Translations under genes and position numbers: made by a program | In this document: positions 1 through 7,706 of the stretch, in pieces | How positions within the stretch are numbered: the first letter of the stretch is position 1 | How the letters are laid out: each line of letters opens with the position of its first letter | Notes under the pieces: generated by a model | The model's input: the letters and a program-made list of their open reading frames with translations, nothing else | Told to the model about the DNA's origin: nothing | Database searches by the model: none | Origin: CBDCXF01 sp965223755 | GTDB lineage: Bacteria > Acidobacteriota > Thermoanaerobaculia > Multivoradales > JAHEKO01 | Assembly (NCBI GenBank): GCA_965223755.1 | Contig: CBDCXF010000002.1 | Span: 992,001 to 1,056,000, forward strand | Reading direction: 5' to 3' | Length of the DNA stretch: 64,000 nt

Positions 1-118
1 CGAGGCGGTGGCCGCAGGTTCCGACATGCTGGTGATCGGCAGACCTTTGACACGAGCCCAAGATCCGGAAGCAGCCCTCCAGCGTCTCGCTGCGGCGCTC
101 GTTCGTCCTACGTCTTAG
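1..118 (+). CDS. pyrF: Orotidine 5'-phosphate decarboxylase, C-terminal fragment
   Basis: Only the last 38 codons are inside the window; the gene begins upstream. The readable tail contains LVIGRPLTRAQDP followed by an Ala/Leu-rich helix and a TAG stop at 116-118. The GRP-[IL]-T-x-A-x-DP signature is the phosphate-binding end of the OMP decarboxylase TIM barrel, which makes UMP in pyrimidine synthesis. It converges on the DUF4845-like gene. The family call rests on this short motif alone. Confidence 0.8.
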   Translation, partial: EAVAAGSDMLVIGRPLTRAQDPEAALQRLAAALVRPTS

Positions 119-176
119 CTCGGTCTTCCCGCGCGAAAAGGACTCAGGCGGTGGCGGGCCAGAAAAAACCAACCGG

Positions 177-548
177 CTAGAAATAAAACAGGGGCCGGTT
201 GATCTGTTCGTCGAACTTCCAAACGTAGGTATAGCCCGGAAATTCGATCGGCACTTCATACTTGCAGTGGATACGGATCTCATTGCCCGCTCTTTCCACT
301 TTGAGATTCTCGGGCTTGACCGGAAGATCTAGATCTTTTGCCTTCTGCAAGATTTGGCGCTTGATTCCCTCGGTGCGAGCCTGCAGGCCGAATTTGGCCT
401 GCTCTTCCATGTAGTCATAAAACTGCGCCGAGTCGATCTTGACCGGGACCACCTTCCAGGCCACCATTGCCACAATTGCAAAAACCAAGATCCAAAAAAC
501 GCACCCGATGCGGCCTTCACCGCGGGATCTAGAATTCCAGGACCTCAT
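177..548 (-). CDS. DUF4845-like single-pass membrane protein
   Basis: A 123-residue protein of unknown function. It has a basic N-terminus, one membrane segment at about residues 15-33, and then a soluble part with an amphipathic helix (about 40-75) and a beta-rich end. It lies 56 bp downstream of lepB on the same strand. In many proteobacteria a small DUF4845 protein also follows lepB, so I assign it to that group by size, topology and position. Function unknown; cotranscription with lepB is likely. Confidence 0.6.
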   Translation of the reverse strand: MRSWNSRSRGEGRIGCVFWILVFAIVAMVAWKVVPVKIDSAQFYDYMEEQAKFGLQARTEGIKRQILQKAKDLDLPVKPENLKVERAGNEIRIHCKYEVPIEFPGYTYVWKFDEQINRPLFYF

Positions 549-604
549 TGTGACCTCCCTGTTCCTGCTCGGACCTAACTGACTCTAGCACTGGAACCGG
601 CCGC

Positions 605-1273
605 TCAGCGCACGACGTGAAAGGCTCGTCCCCAACGGGTATTGGGGAAGAATCCGATAGCCGTACGTGCGAGCTGGCCGAGCTTGTGGCTCCAGCCGCG
701 CCAGTTACCATCCGAGGTTTCGCCTCCATACGACCAATAGACCATCCAAGGACGACCCTTCACCAGTTCCCGGGGTAGCGCTCCCCAGTAACGAGAGTCG
801 TTGGAATTGTCTCGGTTGTCTCCCATACAGAAATAGGACTCAGCGGGTACGGTGTAGGGGCCGAACTCATCTCGCGGCGAGCCGACGTGAAATGGGTCTC
901 CATGCTGAGTGACCGCGCTGTCATCGATAGGTTGTCCGTTGACCACCAACTGCTTGTCACGCACCTCAATGGTGTCTCCTGGAAGGCCGACACAACGCTT
1001 AACCATATCCAAGGAGGGGTTCTCTGGTGACCGAAAAACAACGATGTCGCCCCGCCGAACTTCGCGCAGCGGCAAGATCGCCCGCTCCAGGTCGGAACTG
1101 GCTCCGAAGATGAAGCGGTTGACGAAGAGATGGTCGCCAACCAACAAAGTGCTCTCCATCGATGAAGAGGGAATGAAAAAAGTCTTGAAGACGAAGGTGT
1201 TGGAGAAGCTCAAGAAGAGCCCGGCGATGAGCAACGCCTCCAAATATTCGCGGAAGGTGGAGGTCTGGCGCAT
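605..1273 (-). CDS. lepB: Signal peptidase I
   Basis: A 222-residue membrane serine protease that cleaves signal peptides from exported proteins. One N-terminal membrane segment (about 10-30) precedes box B (IPSSSMESTL, nucleophile Ser38), box D (VKRCVGLPGD, general-base Lys92) and box E (GDNRDNSNDSRYWG, about 151-164). All catalytic residues are present. Its length is that of a compact type I enzyme. It is followed by the DUF4845-like gene and is divergent from comEA. Confidence 0.95.
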   Translation of the reverse strand: MRQTSTFREYLEALLIAGLFLSFSNTFVFKTFFIPSSSMESTLLVGDHLFVNRFIFGASSDLERAILPLREVRRGDIVVFRSPENPSLDMVKRCVGLPGDTIEVRDKQLVVNGQPIDDSAVTQHGDPFHVGSPRDEFGPYTVPAESYFCMGDNRDNSNDSRYWGALPRELVKGRPWMVYWSYGGETSDGNWRGWSHKLGQLARTAIGFFPNTRWGRAFHVVR

Positions 1274-1661
1274 GAGCCGCGCATTCTAGCGCGGTGCAAA
1301 GAATTTTCCTCCTGTCCAAATAACTTGACGCAAGCCCCCTCTCCGCCTTTTTCCCTTGCATTGAACTACTAGCCCCGATCTTTTCTGTGCATGGGTCCCT
1401 CGTGCGAGCAAAAGGAGCTTGCCGTCATTTCTCTTTTTAGAGCAATGGATGTAGCTCTAAATAATTGAAATATATAGACTTATTTAGGGTTTCCGAACTG
1501 GACTGCGGATTGATCCTGAGGTTGGCATGAATGGCAACCGAGAAAGGGGGTGCTATCCGCAGTTAAACGACATGCAACTGGCAAGAACGGGGCCGGCGGT
1601 CCCCGTAATCCACCGCCGAACAATGAAAACGGAATAACCAAAACAAAAAAGGAAAAAAGTT
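1274..1661. promoter_or_regulatory. Long intergenic leader region between lepB and comEA
   Basis: These 388 bases between divergent genes hold no convincing ORF. They contain an AT-rich stretch (about 1455-1490) that could carry promoter elements, a perfect 8-bp hairpin (1436-1443 with 1454-1461) and a 6-bp GC hairpin (1587-1592 with 1601-1606). An A-rich Shine-Dalgarno (aaggaaaaaag) lies directly ahead of the comEA ATG. The leader is unusually long for a 109-codon gene. I could not match it to a known riboswitch consensus. Confidence 0.45.
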
Positions 1662-1991
1662 ATGAAGAATCACAATTGGAACAACATCGTTGTCGCAGCC
1701 GCCCTCATCGCGCTGCTTGCCGGTCCGAGCTTTGCCGCCGCTGGCAAGGTCAACATCAACAGCGCCAGCGCTGAGCAACTCGAGCTCCTCCCACGCATCG
1801 GCCCCGCCATCGCTGCTCGTATCGTCGAGTACCGCGAGGCACAGCGCTTCGATGCCCCCGAGGACCTGATGTTGGTCAAGGGAATCGGCGAGAAGACCTT
1901 TGAACTGATCGAGGACTACGTCTCTGTCTCCGGCGAGACGACGTTGACCGAGAAAGTTCGAGTTCCGCGCAAGCAAGAAGAGTCGAGCTAG
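1662..1991 (+). CDS. ComEA-type helix-hairpin-helix secreted protein
   Basis: A 109-residue protein with a signal peptide (hydrophobic segment 10-25, cleavage near the AAAG at 25-28) followed by a single ComEA-like (HhH)2 domain. NINSASAEQLELLPRIG and the second hairpin, with LMLVKGIGEKTFE, are the standard ComEA signature for non-specific DNA binding. The family includes the DNA receptor of natural competence but also many small periplasmic proteins of unknown role. It is followed 74 bp later by a pseudopilin-type gene, which fits a DNA-uptake or type IV pilus context. Confidence 0.85.
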   Translation: MKNHNWNNIVVAAALIALLAGPSFAAAGKVNINSASAEQLELLPRIGPAIAARIVEYREAQRFDAPEDLMLVKGIGEKTFELIEDYVSVSGETTLTEKVRVPRKQEESS

Positions 1992-2065
1992 AAGTTCGGC
2001 TGGTGGGGTGACCGGATTTGGTCGCCCCATCGTTCTTCTTGATTGCTTTGGAGGCAGAGCAGATC

Positions 2066-2680
2066 GTGAATTCTCGAACCGTGTCGAGTCGAACTGTTGG
2101 TTATACGCTGGTCGAACTCATTGTCGCCGTGGCGGTTGCGAGCCTAATGCTGACGGTGGGAGTCGTCCAGGTCAGGACTTTAAGCGGCGAAGTCCATTTG
2201 CGCGTTGCAGCGGGAACCGTTTCCGCCCTCCTGCACTCGGCGCGTTCGGAAGCGGTTCGTCGTGGCATCTACGTCGGGCTGCGTTTTGAACGCAGAGGGA
2301 ACCACGTCTGGGAAGGGGTCTACTACCAAGATGGAGATGGTGATGGCATTCGTAGCGCGGATATTCGTTCTGGCGTCGACGAAGAAATCGGTCGCCGGCC
2401 GGTCTCCGGCCTCGACTCGGTCGTGCGGTTTGGAATCATTGCGGAAATGGCTCCGACAGATCCCGGCGACTCGCGGCGTCGCCTGAGTCGACTCGATGAT
2501 CCGGTGCGCTTCGGTCGCTCTGATATCGCGTCTTTTGGACCGCTTGGAACCGCGACGCCGGGATCGATCTACCTGCGCGACGGGAGCCGCCGCCAAGCTG
2601 TCGTCAGGCTCTTTGGACGCACCGGAAAGTTGCGGGTCCTCCATTACGATCCCACCGAACGGATTTGGAACGACCGTTGA
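2066..2680 (+). CDS. GspH/FimT-type pseudopilin
   Basis: About 204 residues from a GTG at 2066. I chose this start because GGAGGCAGAG lies 7 bases upstream; an ATG at 2018 is in frame but lacks this signal. The N-terminus carries a class III (prepilin) signal: a short basic leader, G^YTLVELIV with the essential Glu5, and a hydrophobic helix. The rest fits a GspH/FimT globular domain, including the sequence RSEAVRRGIYVGLRF typical of this family. Probably a minor pilin of a type IV pilus or type II secretion system. Tyr replaces the usual Phe at +1. Confidence 0.85.
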   Translation: MNSRTVSSRTVGYTLVELIVAVAVASLMLTVGVVQVRTLSGEVHLRVAAGTVSALLHSARSEAVRRGIYVGLRFERRGNHVWEGVYYQDGDGDGIRSADIRSGVDEEIGRRPVSGLDSVVRFGIIAEMAPTDPGDSRRRLSRLDDPVRFGRSDIASFGPLGTATPGSIYLRDGSRRQAVVRLFGRTGKLRVLHYDPTERIWNDR

Positions 2681-2697
2681 TGTGACGAAACCCCTTA

Positions 2698-2728
2698 CAG
2701 AAAGGACACGCCGTCAGAAAGGACACGC
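2698..2728. repeat. 14-bp tandem direct repeat ahead of cutA
   Basis: The 14-mer CAGAAAGGACACGC occurs at 2698-2711 and 2715-2728, separated by 3 bases. It lies in the 85-bp gap between the pseudopilin gene and cutA. It could be an operator or a slippage duplication. Nothing else in the window shares the motif that I could see. Confidence 0.7.
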
Positions 2729-2765
2729 TGTTGTGGCCGAGATCAGGCCCGCGTAAGATCCAAGA

Positions 2766-3098
2766 GTGCGGGATCCAATCGTCATTCTCACCACCGTCGG
2801 TACCGAAGAAGAAGCAAACAAGCTCGCGACCGAGCTCGTAGAACGCCGCTTGGCGGCGTGCGTCAACATCACCCGTGGGGTGACGTCGGTGTTTCGCTGG
2901 CACAATGAAGTTCAGCGAGACAGCGAGTTTCTCCTTCTCATCAAGTCGGTCGAGGACCGATTCGCTGACATTAGCGACGCTATCTGCGAACTGCACAGCT
3001 ACGAGTGCCCAGAGATTCTCGCAGTTGCAGCTCGAGCGGGCGACATTCGTTTTTTGTCGTGGCTCGACGAGTCGACGCAAACGGTCGAATCTAGCTGA
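2766..3098 (+). CDS. cutA: CutA divalent-cation tolerance protein
   Basis: A 110-residue CutA1 family protein, a trimeric ferredoxin-like fold implicated in metal tolerance. The conserved features run in order: IVILTTVGTEEEA near the N-terminus, LVERRLAACVNI (about 27-38), SVFRWHNEVQ (about 43-52), and the C-terminal HSYECPEI (about 78-85). It starts at a GTG. Its end overlaps the stop of the convergent PLP-enzyme gene by 8 bases. Confidence 0.92.
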   Translation: MRDPIVILTTVGTEEEANKLATELVERRLAACVNITRGVTSVFRWHNEVQRDSEFLLLIKSVEDRFADISDAICELHSYECPEILAVAARAGDIRFLSWLDESTQTVESS

Positions 3099-4254
3099 GC
3101 ACCGCCAAGGCCTGATCGAGGTCAGCGATCAGGTCCTCCACGGCTTCAATTCCGACCGAAGCACGGACCAATCCATCGGTGATACCGGCCTCAGCCCGAA
3201 GTTCTGCTGGCATGGAGGCGTGGGTCATCGAAGCCGGATGCGAGATCAAAGTCTCGACACCGCCCAGGCTTTCTGCCAAAGAGAGAACTTGGAGGGATTC
3301 CAAAAACCGCTTGGCGCGGTCAAAGGAGCCGAGGTCGAAAGAAATGAGCGCGCCGAAGCCCGTTGCCTGTCGTGTCTGCAGTTCATGTCCTGGATGACTG
3401 GCCAATCCTGGGTAGAGGACGTTCTGCACCCCAGGATGGCTATCGAGATGAGCTGCGATCATCCGTCCGGCTTGTTCATGCGCTTCCATGCGTACCGCCA
3501 AAGTTTTGAGCCCACGCAGGACTAGAAAAGAATCCATAGGAGCGAGGATGGCGCCGACGGATTTTTGGACGAAGGCGAACCAATCAGAAAGCTCCCTATC
3601 GGAAGTCACGAGGACTCCACCGATCGAGTCGCTGTGTCCGTTGAGGAATTTGGTGGTGGAGTGAACGACAATGTCGGCGCCAAGTTCCAGAGGTCGTTGA
3701 AAATACGGCGACATGAAAGTGTTATCGACCACAACCTTGGCGCCGTGTTCATGGGCCAACTCGGAGATGGTCGCTATGTCCGAGATCTCCATCGTCGGGT
3801 TGGTCGGGGTCTCGATGTAGACGAGTTTGGTGCGGTCGGTCAGGGCGTCGCGTATGACGTCAACGTCGGTCGTGTCGACCCACGATGAGCGCACTTGGTA
3901 GCGATCCAAAACCTGATTGAAAAAGCGATAGGTGCCGCCGTAGACCGAGCGCGACGCAACCATGTGATCGTCGCTGCCTAGAAGGGTCGAGATGGCCGAG
4001 ATCGCTGCCATCCCCGAACTGAAGGCGTGGCCGAACTCTCCCGACTCAAGGGACGCTACATTCTGCTCAAGTGCCGAACGAGTCGGATTCTGAACCCGGG
4101 CATATTCAAACTCCGGATCTCCCCCAACGTCATCTTGCACGTAAGTCGAGGTTTGGTAGATAGGAACCGCCACCGCGCCGGTAGTGGGATCTGGAGGCTG
4201 GCCAGCGTGGACGGTCCGGGTCGCGAAATGGAGGTTCTTGGGATCGCCTTTCAT
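3091..4254 (-). CDS. Cystathionine gamma-synthase/lyase family PLP enzyme
   Basis: A 387-residue Cys/Met-metabolism PLP enzyme. I use the ATG at 4254, preceded by AAAGGA; the longer open frame upstream is not protein-like. Key residues are visible: YARVQNPTR (about 51-59, phosphate clamp), SVYGGTYRFF, DNTFMSPYFQRP with the ring-binding Asp177, and the Schiff-base lysine in HSTTKFLNGHSD (Lys202). Sequence alone does not separate gamma-synthase, gamma-lyase or methionine gamma-lyase. It is divergent from mtnA, so both flank a shared 134-bp promoter region, which suggests sulfur amino-acid metabolism. Confidence 0.88.
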   Translation of the reverse strand: MKGDPKNLHFATRTVHAGQPPDPTTGAVAVPIYQTSTYVQDDVGGDPEFEYARVQNPTRSALEQNVASLESGEFGHAFSSGMAAISAISTLLGSDDHMVASRSVYGGTYRFFNQVLDRYQVRSSWVDTTDVDVIRDALTDRTKLVYIETPTNPTMEISDIATISELAHEHGAKVVVDNTFMSPYFQRPLELGADIVVHSTTKFLNGHSDSIGGVLVTSDRELSDWFAFVQKSVGAILAPMDSFLVLRGLKTLAVRMEAHEQAGRMIAAHLDSHPGVQNVLYPGLASHPGHELQTRQATGFGALISFDLGSFDRAKRFLESLQVLSLAESLGGVETLISHPASMTHASMPAELRAEAGITDGLVRASVGIEAVEDLIADLDQALAVLS

Positions 4255-4388
4255 GCTGGGTCCTTTGCTGTAGCTTTCACTTGGAGATTGGAGTCGTCTT
4301 GGGATCTCGATAACCACTTTGTCGCTGGCTGAATTCCCGCCGCTGGAGTGACTCTCCGTGTCAACGCGGCGAAGCGTACAATGTCGCG

Positions 4389-5438
4389 ATGTCGAACGAG
4401 CAGATCTTTTCCCCCATTCGCTGGGTCGATGACCGCTTGGAGTTGCTGGAGCAGACGGTTTTGCCGTTGCGCGTCGAGTGGACGCCTTGCGCCACACCGG
4501 AGGATGTTGCGGCGGCGATCAAGAGATTAGCGGTACGCGGTGCGCCGGCAATTGGAGTTGCGGCCGCCTATGGGTTGGTTCTCGGATTGAACGGCGTTGA
4601 AGAAGCACAGCAGGAGAGCAGTTTGGAAAAGACCGCTCGGCTCCTTGAGGCGACTCGCCCCACGGCGGTCAACCTCAAATGGGCGATCGACCGCGGCCGT
4701 CGGGTCTTCGCTGAGGCCGCGGGGCAGCCGGCGCCGCAGCGGCGCCAGTCCTTGCTCGACTGGGCTCACCAAGTGCACCAACAAGACATCGAGACCAATC
4801 GAGCTATTGGCCGCCATGGAGCCGAACTGTTCCAGGCTGAAGATCGCGCCCTCACTCACTGCAACGCTGGAGGTTTGGCCACCGCCGGCTACGGAACCGC
4901 CGTCGGCGTTCTCAACGCGGCGTGGGATGCCGGAAAACTGGGCCGCGTTTGGGTCGACGAGACACGTCCGCTCTTGCAAGGAGCGAGATTGACATCCTGG
5001 GAGCTGGACCGACTCGAGATTCCACACAGCCTGGTTACCGATTCCAGCGTCGGCGCGTTGATGAGTCGGGGACTGGTCGATCGCGTCGTGGTTGGCGCAG
5101 ACCGCATTGCCGCCAACGGCGACGTTGCCAACAAGATCGGAACCTACACCGTGGCCGTTCTGGCCGATCGTCACAACGTGCCGTTCTACGTCGCAGCGCC
5201 TCGTTCCACCATCGATCGCGAAACGCCCAGCGGAGAGGCGATTCCCATCGAAGAGCGATCCGGCGACGAAGTCACCGATGTCTTCGGTCAGCGCCTGGCC
5301 CCAGACGGCACCGAAGGCTTCAACCTTGCCTTTGACGTCACTCCCGCCGAGCTCGTTTCGGCGATCATCACCGAAGTCGGCGTACTTCGCCCGCCGTACG
5401 AAGATTCCATCGCGGCCGCGTTTGAGGTCACGGCCTAG
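4389..5438 (+). CDS. mtnA: S-methyl-5-thioribose-1-phosphate isomerase
   Basis: A 349-residue MtnA/eIF2B-alpha-like isomerase that converts methylthioribose-1-phosphate to methylthioribulose-1-phosphate in the methionine salvage pathway. Diagnostic segments are RGAPAIGVAAAYG (50-62), THCNAGGLATAGYGTA with the catalytic Cys158, and VVGADRIAANGDVANKIG with the catalytic Asp238. The length is normal. No other salvage genes are next to it. Confidence 0.93.
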   Translation: MSNEQIFSPIRWVDDRLELLEQTVLPLRVEWTPCATPEDVAAAIKRLAVRGAPAIGVAAAYGLVLGLNGVEEAQQESSLEKTARLLEATRPTAVNLKWAIDRGRRVFAEAAGQPAPQRRQSLLDWAHQVHQQDIETNRAIGRHGAELFQAEDRALTHCNAGGLATAGYGTAVGVLNAAWDAGKLGRVWVDETRPLLQGARLTSWELDRLEIPHSLVTDSSVGALMSRGLVDRVVVGADRIAANGDVANKIGTYTVAVLADRHNVPFYVAAPRSTIDRETPSGEAIPIEERSGDEVTDVFGQRLAPDGTEGFNLAFDVTPAELVSAIITEVGVLRPPYEDSIAAAFEVTA

Positions 5439-5502
5439 CTTCTGCTGTCTTGAGCCGACTCTTTGGGCCGCCAAGCTCCCAGCCGCCCTCGAGTGCTAGA
5501 GA

Positions 5503-5690
5503 GCGAAGGACGATTCGTGGAGGTGGTGGAATTGCTCGAAGCACTGGCTTTCGCCAGTGCTTCGACCGAGAATCAACGACTCCACCAAGTGCAGCGAAGC
5601 GTGGGATGTTGATCGCAGTGGGAGTTGTTCCGAGCGCTGACTTTGTCAGCGCGACAGCCGAAGCCCATCGACTCCACATGAGCGAAGCGA
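5503..5690 (-). repeat. Tandem ~90-bp structured repeats abutting the tmRNA 3' end
   Basis: The motif GCGAAG[CG] recurs at 5503, 5594 and 5682, a period of about 88-91 bp. Each of the two complete units holds an inner hairpin: 5537-5548 with 5553-5564 (12 bp, perfect, GAAA loop on the minus strand) and 5634-5641 with 5645-5652 (8 bp). Each is enclosed by an outer stem: 5525-5530 with 5581-5586, and 5618-5625 with 5671-5677 (one bulged base). The third GCGAAGC adjoins the encoded CCA of ssrA. The unit starts also resemble the ssrA acceptor end. They may be terminators, copies left by integration, or a separate RNA. Confidence 0.6.
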
Positions 5691-6045
5691 TGGTGGAGGC
5701 GGTGGGAATCGAACCCACGTCCGAAGAACGCGTCCCACCGGCGTCTACGTGTGTATCCCTATGTTTTGGGCTTATGGTCCGCCGCGCTTTGGGGAAGGGC
5801 TCCCGGCGCTAGGACTAGCCTTGGTAGGTAGCCAAACGTGCCTCAAGGCGGCGGCACGTTCTTAGATCCGCAGGTGTGACATCTCGCCGGAGGCCGCGAA
5901 TCAAAGCAGACCAGCGAGACGTCGCGGCGAGTTAAGCCGCGAGAGCCAAGTTATCGTTGGCAGTTGTGTTTCCGTTTTTACGAGCGGAAGCTCGACACGC
6001 TACCAGTGGACCGCACTTGTTCCCCGTCGAATCCGGTGCGCCCCC
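5691..6045 (-). ncRNA. ssrA: Transfer-messenger RNA (tmRNA)
   Basis: A 355-nt tmRNA. The 5' end reads GGGGGCGCACCGGATTCGAC and pairs with the 3' CGCCUCC-A-CCA to form a 7-bp acceptor stem containing the G3-U pair expected for alanine charging. The T-arm (GGGTTCGATTCCC) and the encoded CCA (5691-5693) are clear. The tag frame runs from about 5973 down to the TAA at 5934-5932 and gives (G)NTTANDNLALAA, ending in the canonical ALAA proteolysis signal. tmRNA rescues stalled ribosomes with SmpB. Confidence 0.95.
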
Positions 6046-6154
6046 ATGCCAAAGAACCATTCGGGTCCGAAAGAACCCATGCGACGGCTCGCGCCGTCAG
6101 TATAGAGAACAAGGCGAGCGAGTTGGGGATTCCGCCACTTGCAACCGGTCACGC

Positions 6155-6544
6155 TCAGTTGCCTTCGTTGTCACGTGAACTGAGTTCGTCCTCAAGTTCG
6201 CTCCAGAACGCATCGATTCCTTCGTAGCGCACCTTCGAAACGACCATCAGCCAGGCCGCCAGTGCCAATACCAACCCGCCGGCGGCGAGTGGCAATAGGG
6301 CCGGCGCGAAGGGCCACAAGACAGCCGCCAGTCCCCCCAACGCTCCGAGGACCACGACCACCACTCCGGCGCGGTGAAATCGATAGGTTGAATCGAGTTC
6401 TCGGTACTCAACCGCCTGGCCTTGGTCGGGAATGGTGATCCGCAATCGCACGGTTCCCTTCCTGAGGCCGGCTGAAACTGGCAAATCGATCTCTAGATCC
6501 CTTTCTTCGTCGATTTCTGCGATTTCTCCACCCCATATATCCAC
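6155..6544 (-). CDS. Hypothetical two-segment membrane protein
   Basis: Unrecognised. From the GTG at 6544 it gives 129 residues: an acidic beta-rich N-terminal part (about 1-55), two adjacent hydrophobic segments (about 58-78 and 81-103), and a short charged tail rich in Glu. The frame stays open and protein-like upstream of this GTG (TRIELKGADSERIRHLL and on). A CTG at 6613 sits 7 bases behind an AAAGG, so the true protein may be 152 residues with a non-canonical start. It lies just upstream of ssrA on the same strand. Confidence 0.55.
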   Translation of the reverse strand: MDIWGGEIAEIDEERDLEIDLPVSAGLRKGTVRLRITIPDQGQAVEYRELDSTYRFHRAGVVVVVLGALGGLAAVLWPFAPALLPLAAGGLVLALAAWLMVVSKVRYEGIDAFWSELEDELSSRDNEGN

Positions 6545-6651
6545 CTTAGACTTCAGAAGATGCCGAATCCGCTCGCTGTCGGCCCCCTTAAGCTCAATTC
6601 GAGTGTGGTTCAGAGCGATGCCTTTCTATCAACTTTTGCCGCAAAGTGGAC

Positions 6652-7626
6652 TCAAGCAGCGATTTTTTCGACTTTTTCGAAAAAAGTGTGGACTTCGTCC
6701 AGAAATTCAGTTGGATTGGAGATTTCGTTGATGCGCTGGCGCAGTCTTCGCCCATGCGGTAGGCCGTGGGTGTACCAACCGGTGAATTTCCGCAGTTTGT
6801 GTAGGGAGGCTCGCGGTTCTTCGCGTTCGACGACGCGCGTGAAATGACTGAGAATGAGATCTCTGCGGTCTCTCAGTGTGGGATCCGCCACCTGTCCACC
6901 CGACAGGCGCGCGGCGATCTGCTGAAAAATCCATGGGTTTTTGGTCGCCGCCCGCCCAATCATCACCGCGTCGCAGCCGGTCTGATCGAACATTCTCAAT
7001 GCGTCTTCCGCCGCACGGATGTCTCCATTTCCCGCGACCGGAATCGACACCGACTGCTTGAGGCGCCGGATTGCGTCCCAGCAGGCGCTACCAGAAAACT
7101 TCTCCTTGGCGGTGCGGCCGTGCAAGGCAATCGCGTCAACCCCTTCCCCTTCGCAGATACGTCCGAGTTCGAGGTAGGTTGCGCGCTGATTGTCGAGCCC
7201 GATTCTGAACTTCACCGTCAGCGGGATGGTGATGGCGGTCCGCACCGATCGAATGATCGCTTTGGCCAAATCCAGATCGCCCATCAAAGCGGCACCGGCA
7301 CAGCCCTTGAGAACCTTGTTGGCCGGACACCCCATGTTGATGTCACAGATGTCCGCGCCCATGGATTCGACCATGCGCGCCGCCTCGGTCATGGTGGCGG
7401 CGTCGGAGCCGTAGATCTGAATTGAGATCGGGCGCTCCTCTTCCTCGAAATGGGCGAGTTTGAGGGTGTGAGCATGTTTGCCGACCAGCGCTCGTGAACT
7501 CAAGAACTCCATCGTAACCAGGCCCACTCCGCCGATGCGACGAATCAACAAACGAAAATCGCGATCGGTCACCCCTGCCATGGGCGCGAGAATGGTTGGA
7601 GAGGTCCATTGACTGGGGTCAAGCAT
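6652..7626 (-). CDS. dusB: tRNA-dihydrouridine synthase
   Basis: A 324-residue FMN-dependent Dus enzyme that reduces uridine to dihydrouridine in tRNA. I use the ATG at 7626, giving MLDPSQ; the open frame further upstream is a shadow. Conserved blocks: LAPMAGVTDRDFR (13-25), DINMGCPANKV with the catalytic Cys100, the catalytic-core KFRIG segment, and IPVAGNGDI plus MIGRAATKNPWIF for FMN phosphate binding. The NMGCPA.KV form and length are those of DusB. Confidence 0.93.
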   Translation of the reverse strand: MLDPSQWTSPTILAPMAGVTDRDFRLLIRRIGGVGLVTMEFLSSRALVGKHAHTLKLAHFEEEERPISIQIYGSDAATMTEAARMVESMGADICDINMGCPANKVLKGCAGAALMGDLDLAKAIIRSVRTAITIPLTVKFRIGLDNQRATYLELGRICEGEGVDAIALHGRTAKEKFSGSACWDAIRRLKQSVSIPVAGNGDIRAAEDALRMFDQTGCDAVMIGRAATKNPWIFQQIAARLSGGQVADPTLRDRRDLILSHFTRVVEREEPRASLHKLRKFTGWYTHGLPHGRRLRQRINEISNPTEFLDEVHTFFEKVEKIAA

Positions 7627-7706
7627 CGCCTGAATCTTACGGCAGGTTTGGTTGAGCGGTGGCCGGATGAGCAGGCACGACGGGGAGGTTGCTAACATCC
7701 AAGTAG

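Noticed and set aside
4255..4388. A SAM riboswitch between the PLP enzyme and mtnA
   Set aside because: The gene context suggested one, but I found no SAM-I, SAM-II or SAM-IV core elements in the 134 bases.
3905..4497. N-terminal extension of the Cys/Met PLP enzyme to 4497
   Set aside because: The added ~81 residues are low-quality (Arg/Ser-rich shadow of mtnA), and a good ribosome site plus family-typical start lie at 4254.
4527..5474. A 315-codon minus-strand open frame opposite mtnA
   Set aside because: It is the antisense shadow of a clear mtnA gene, with no family motif and no ribosome site.
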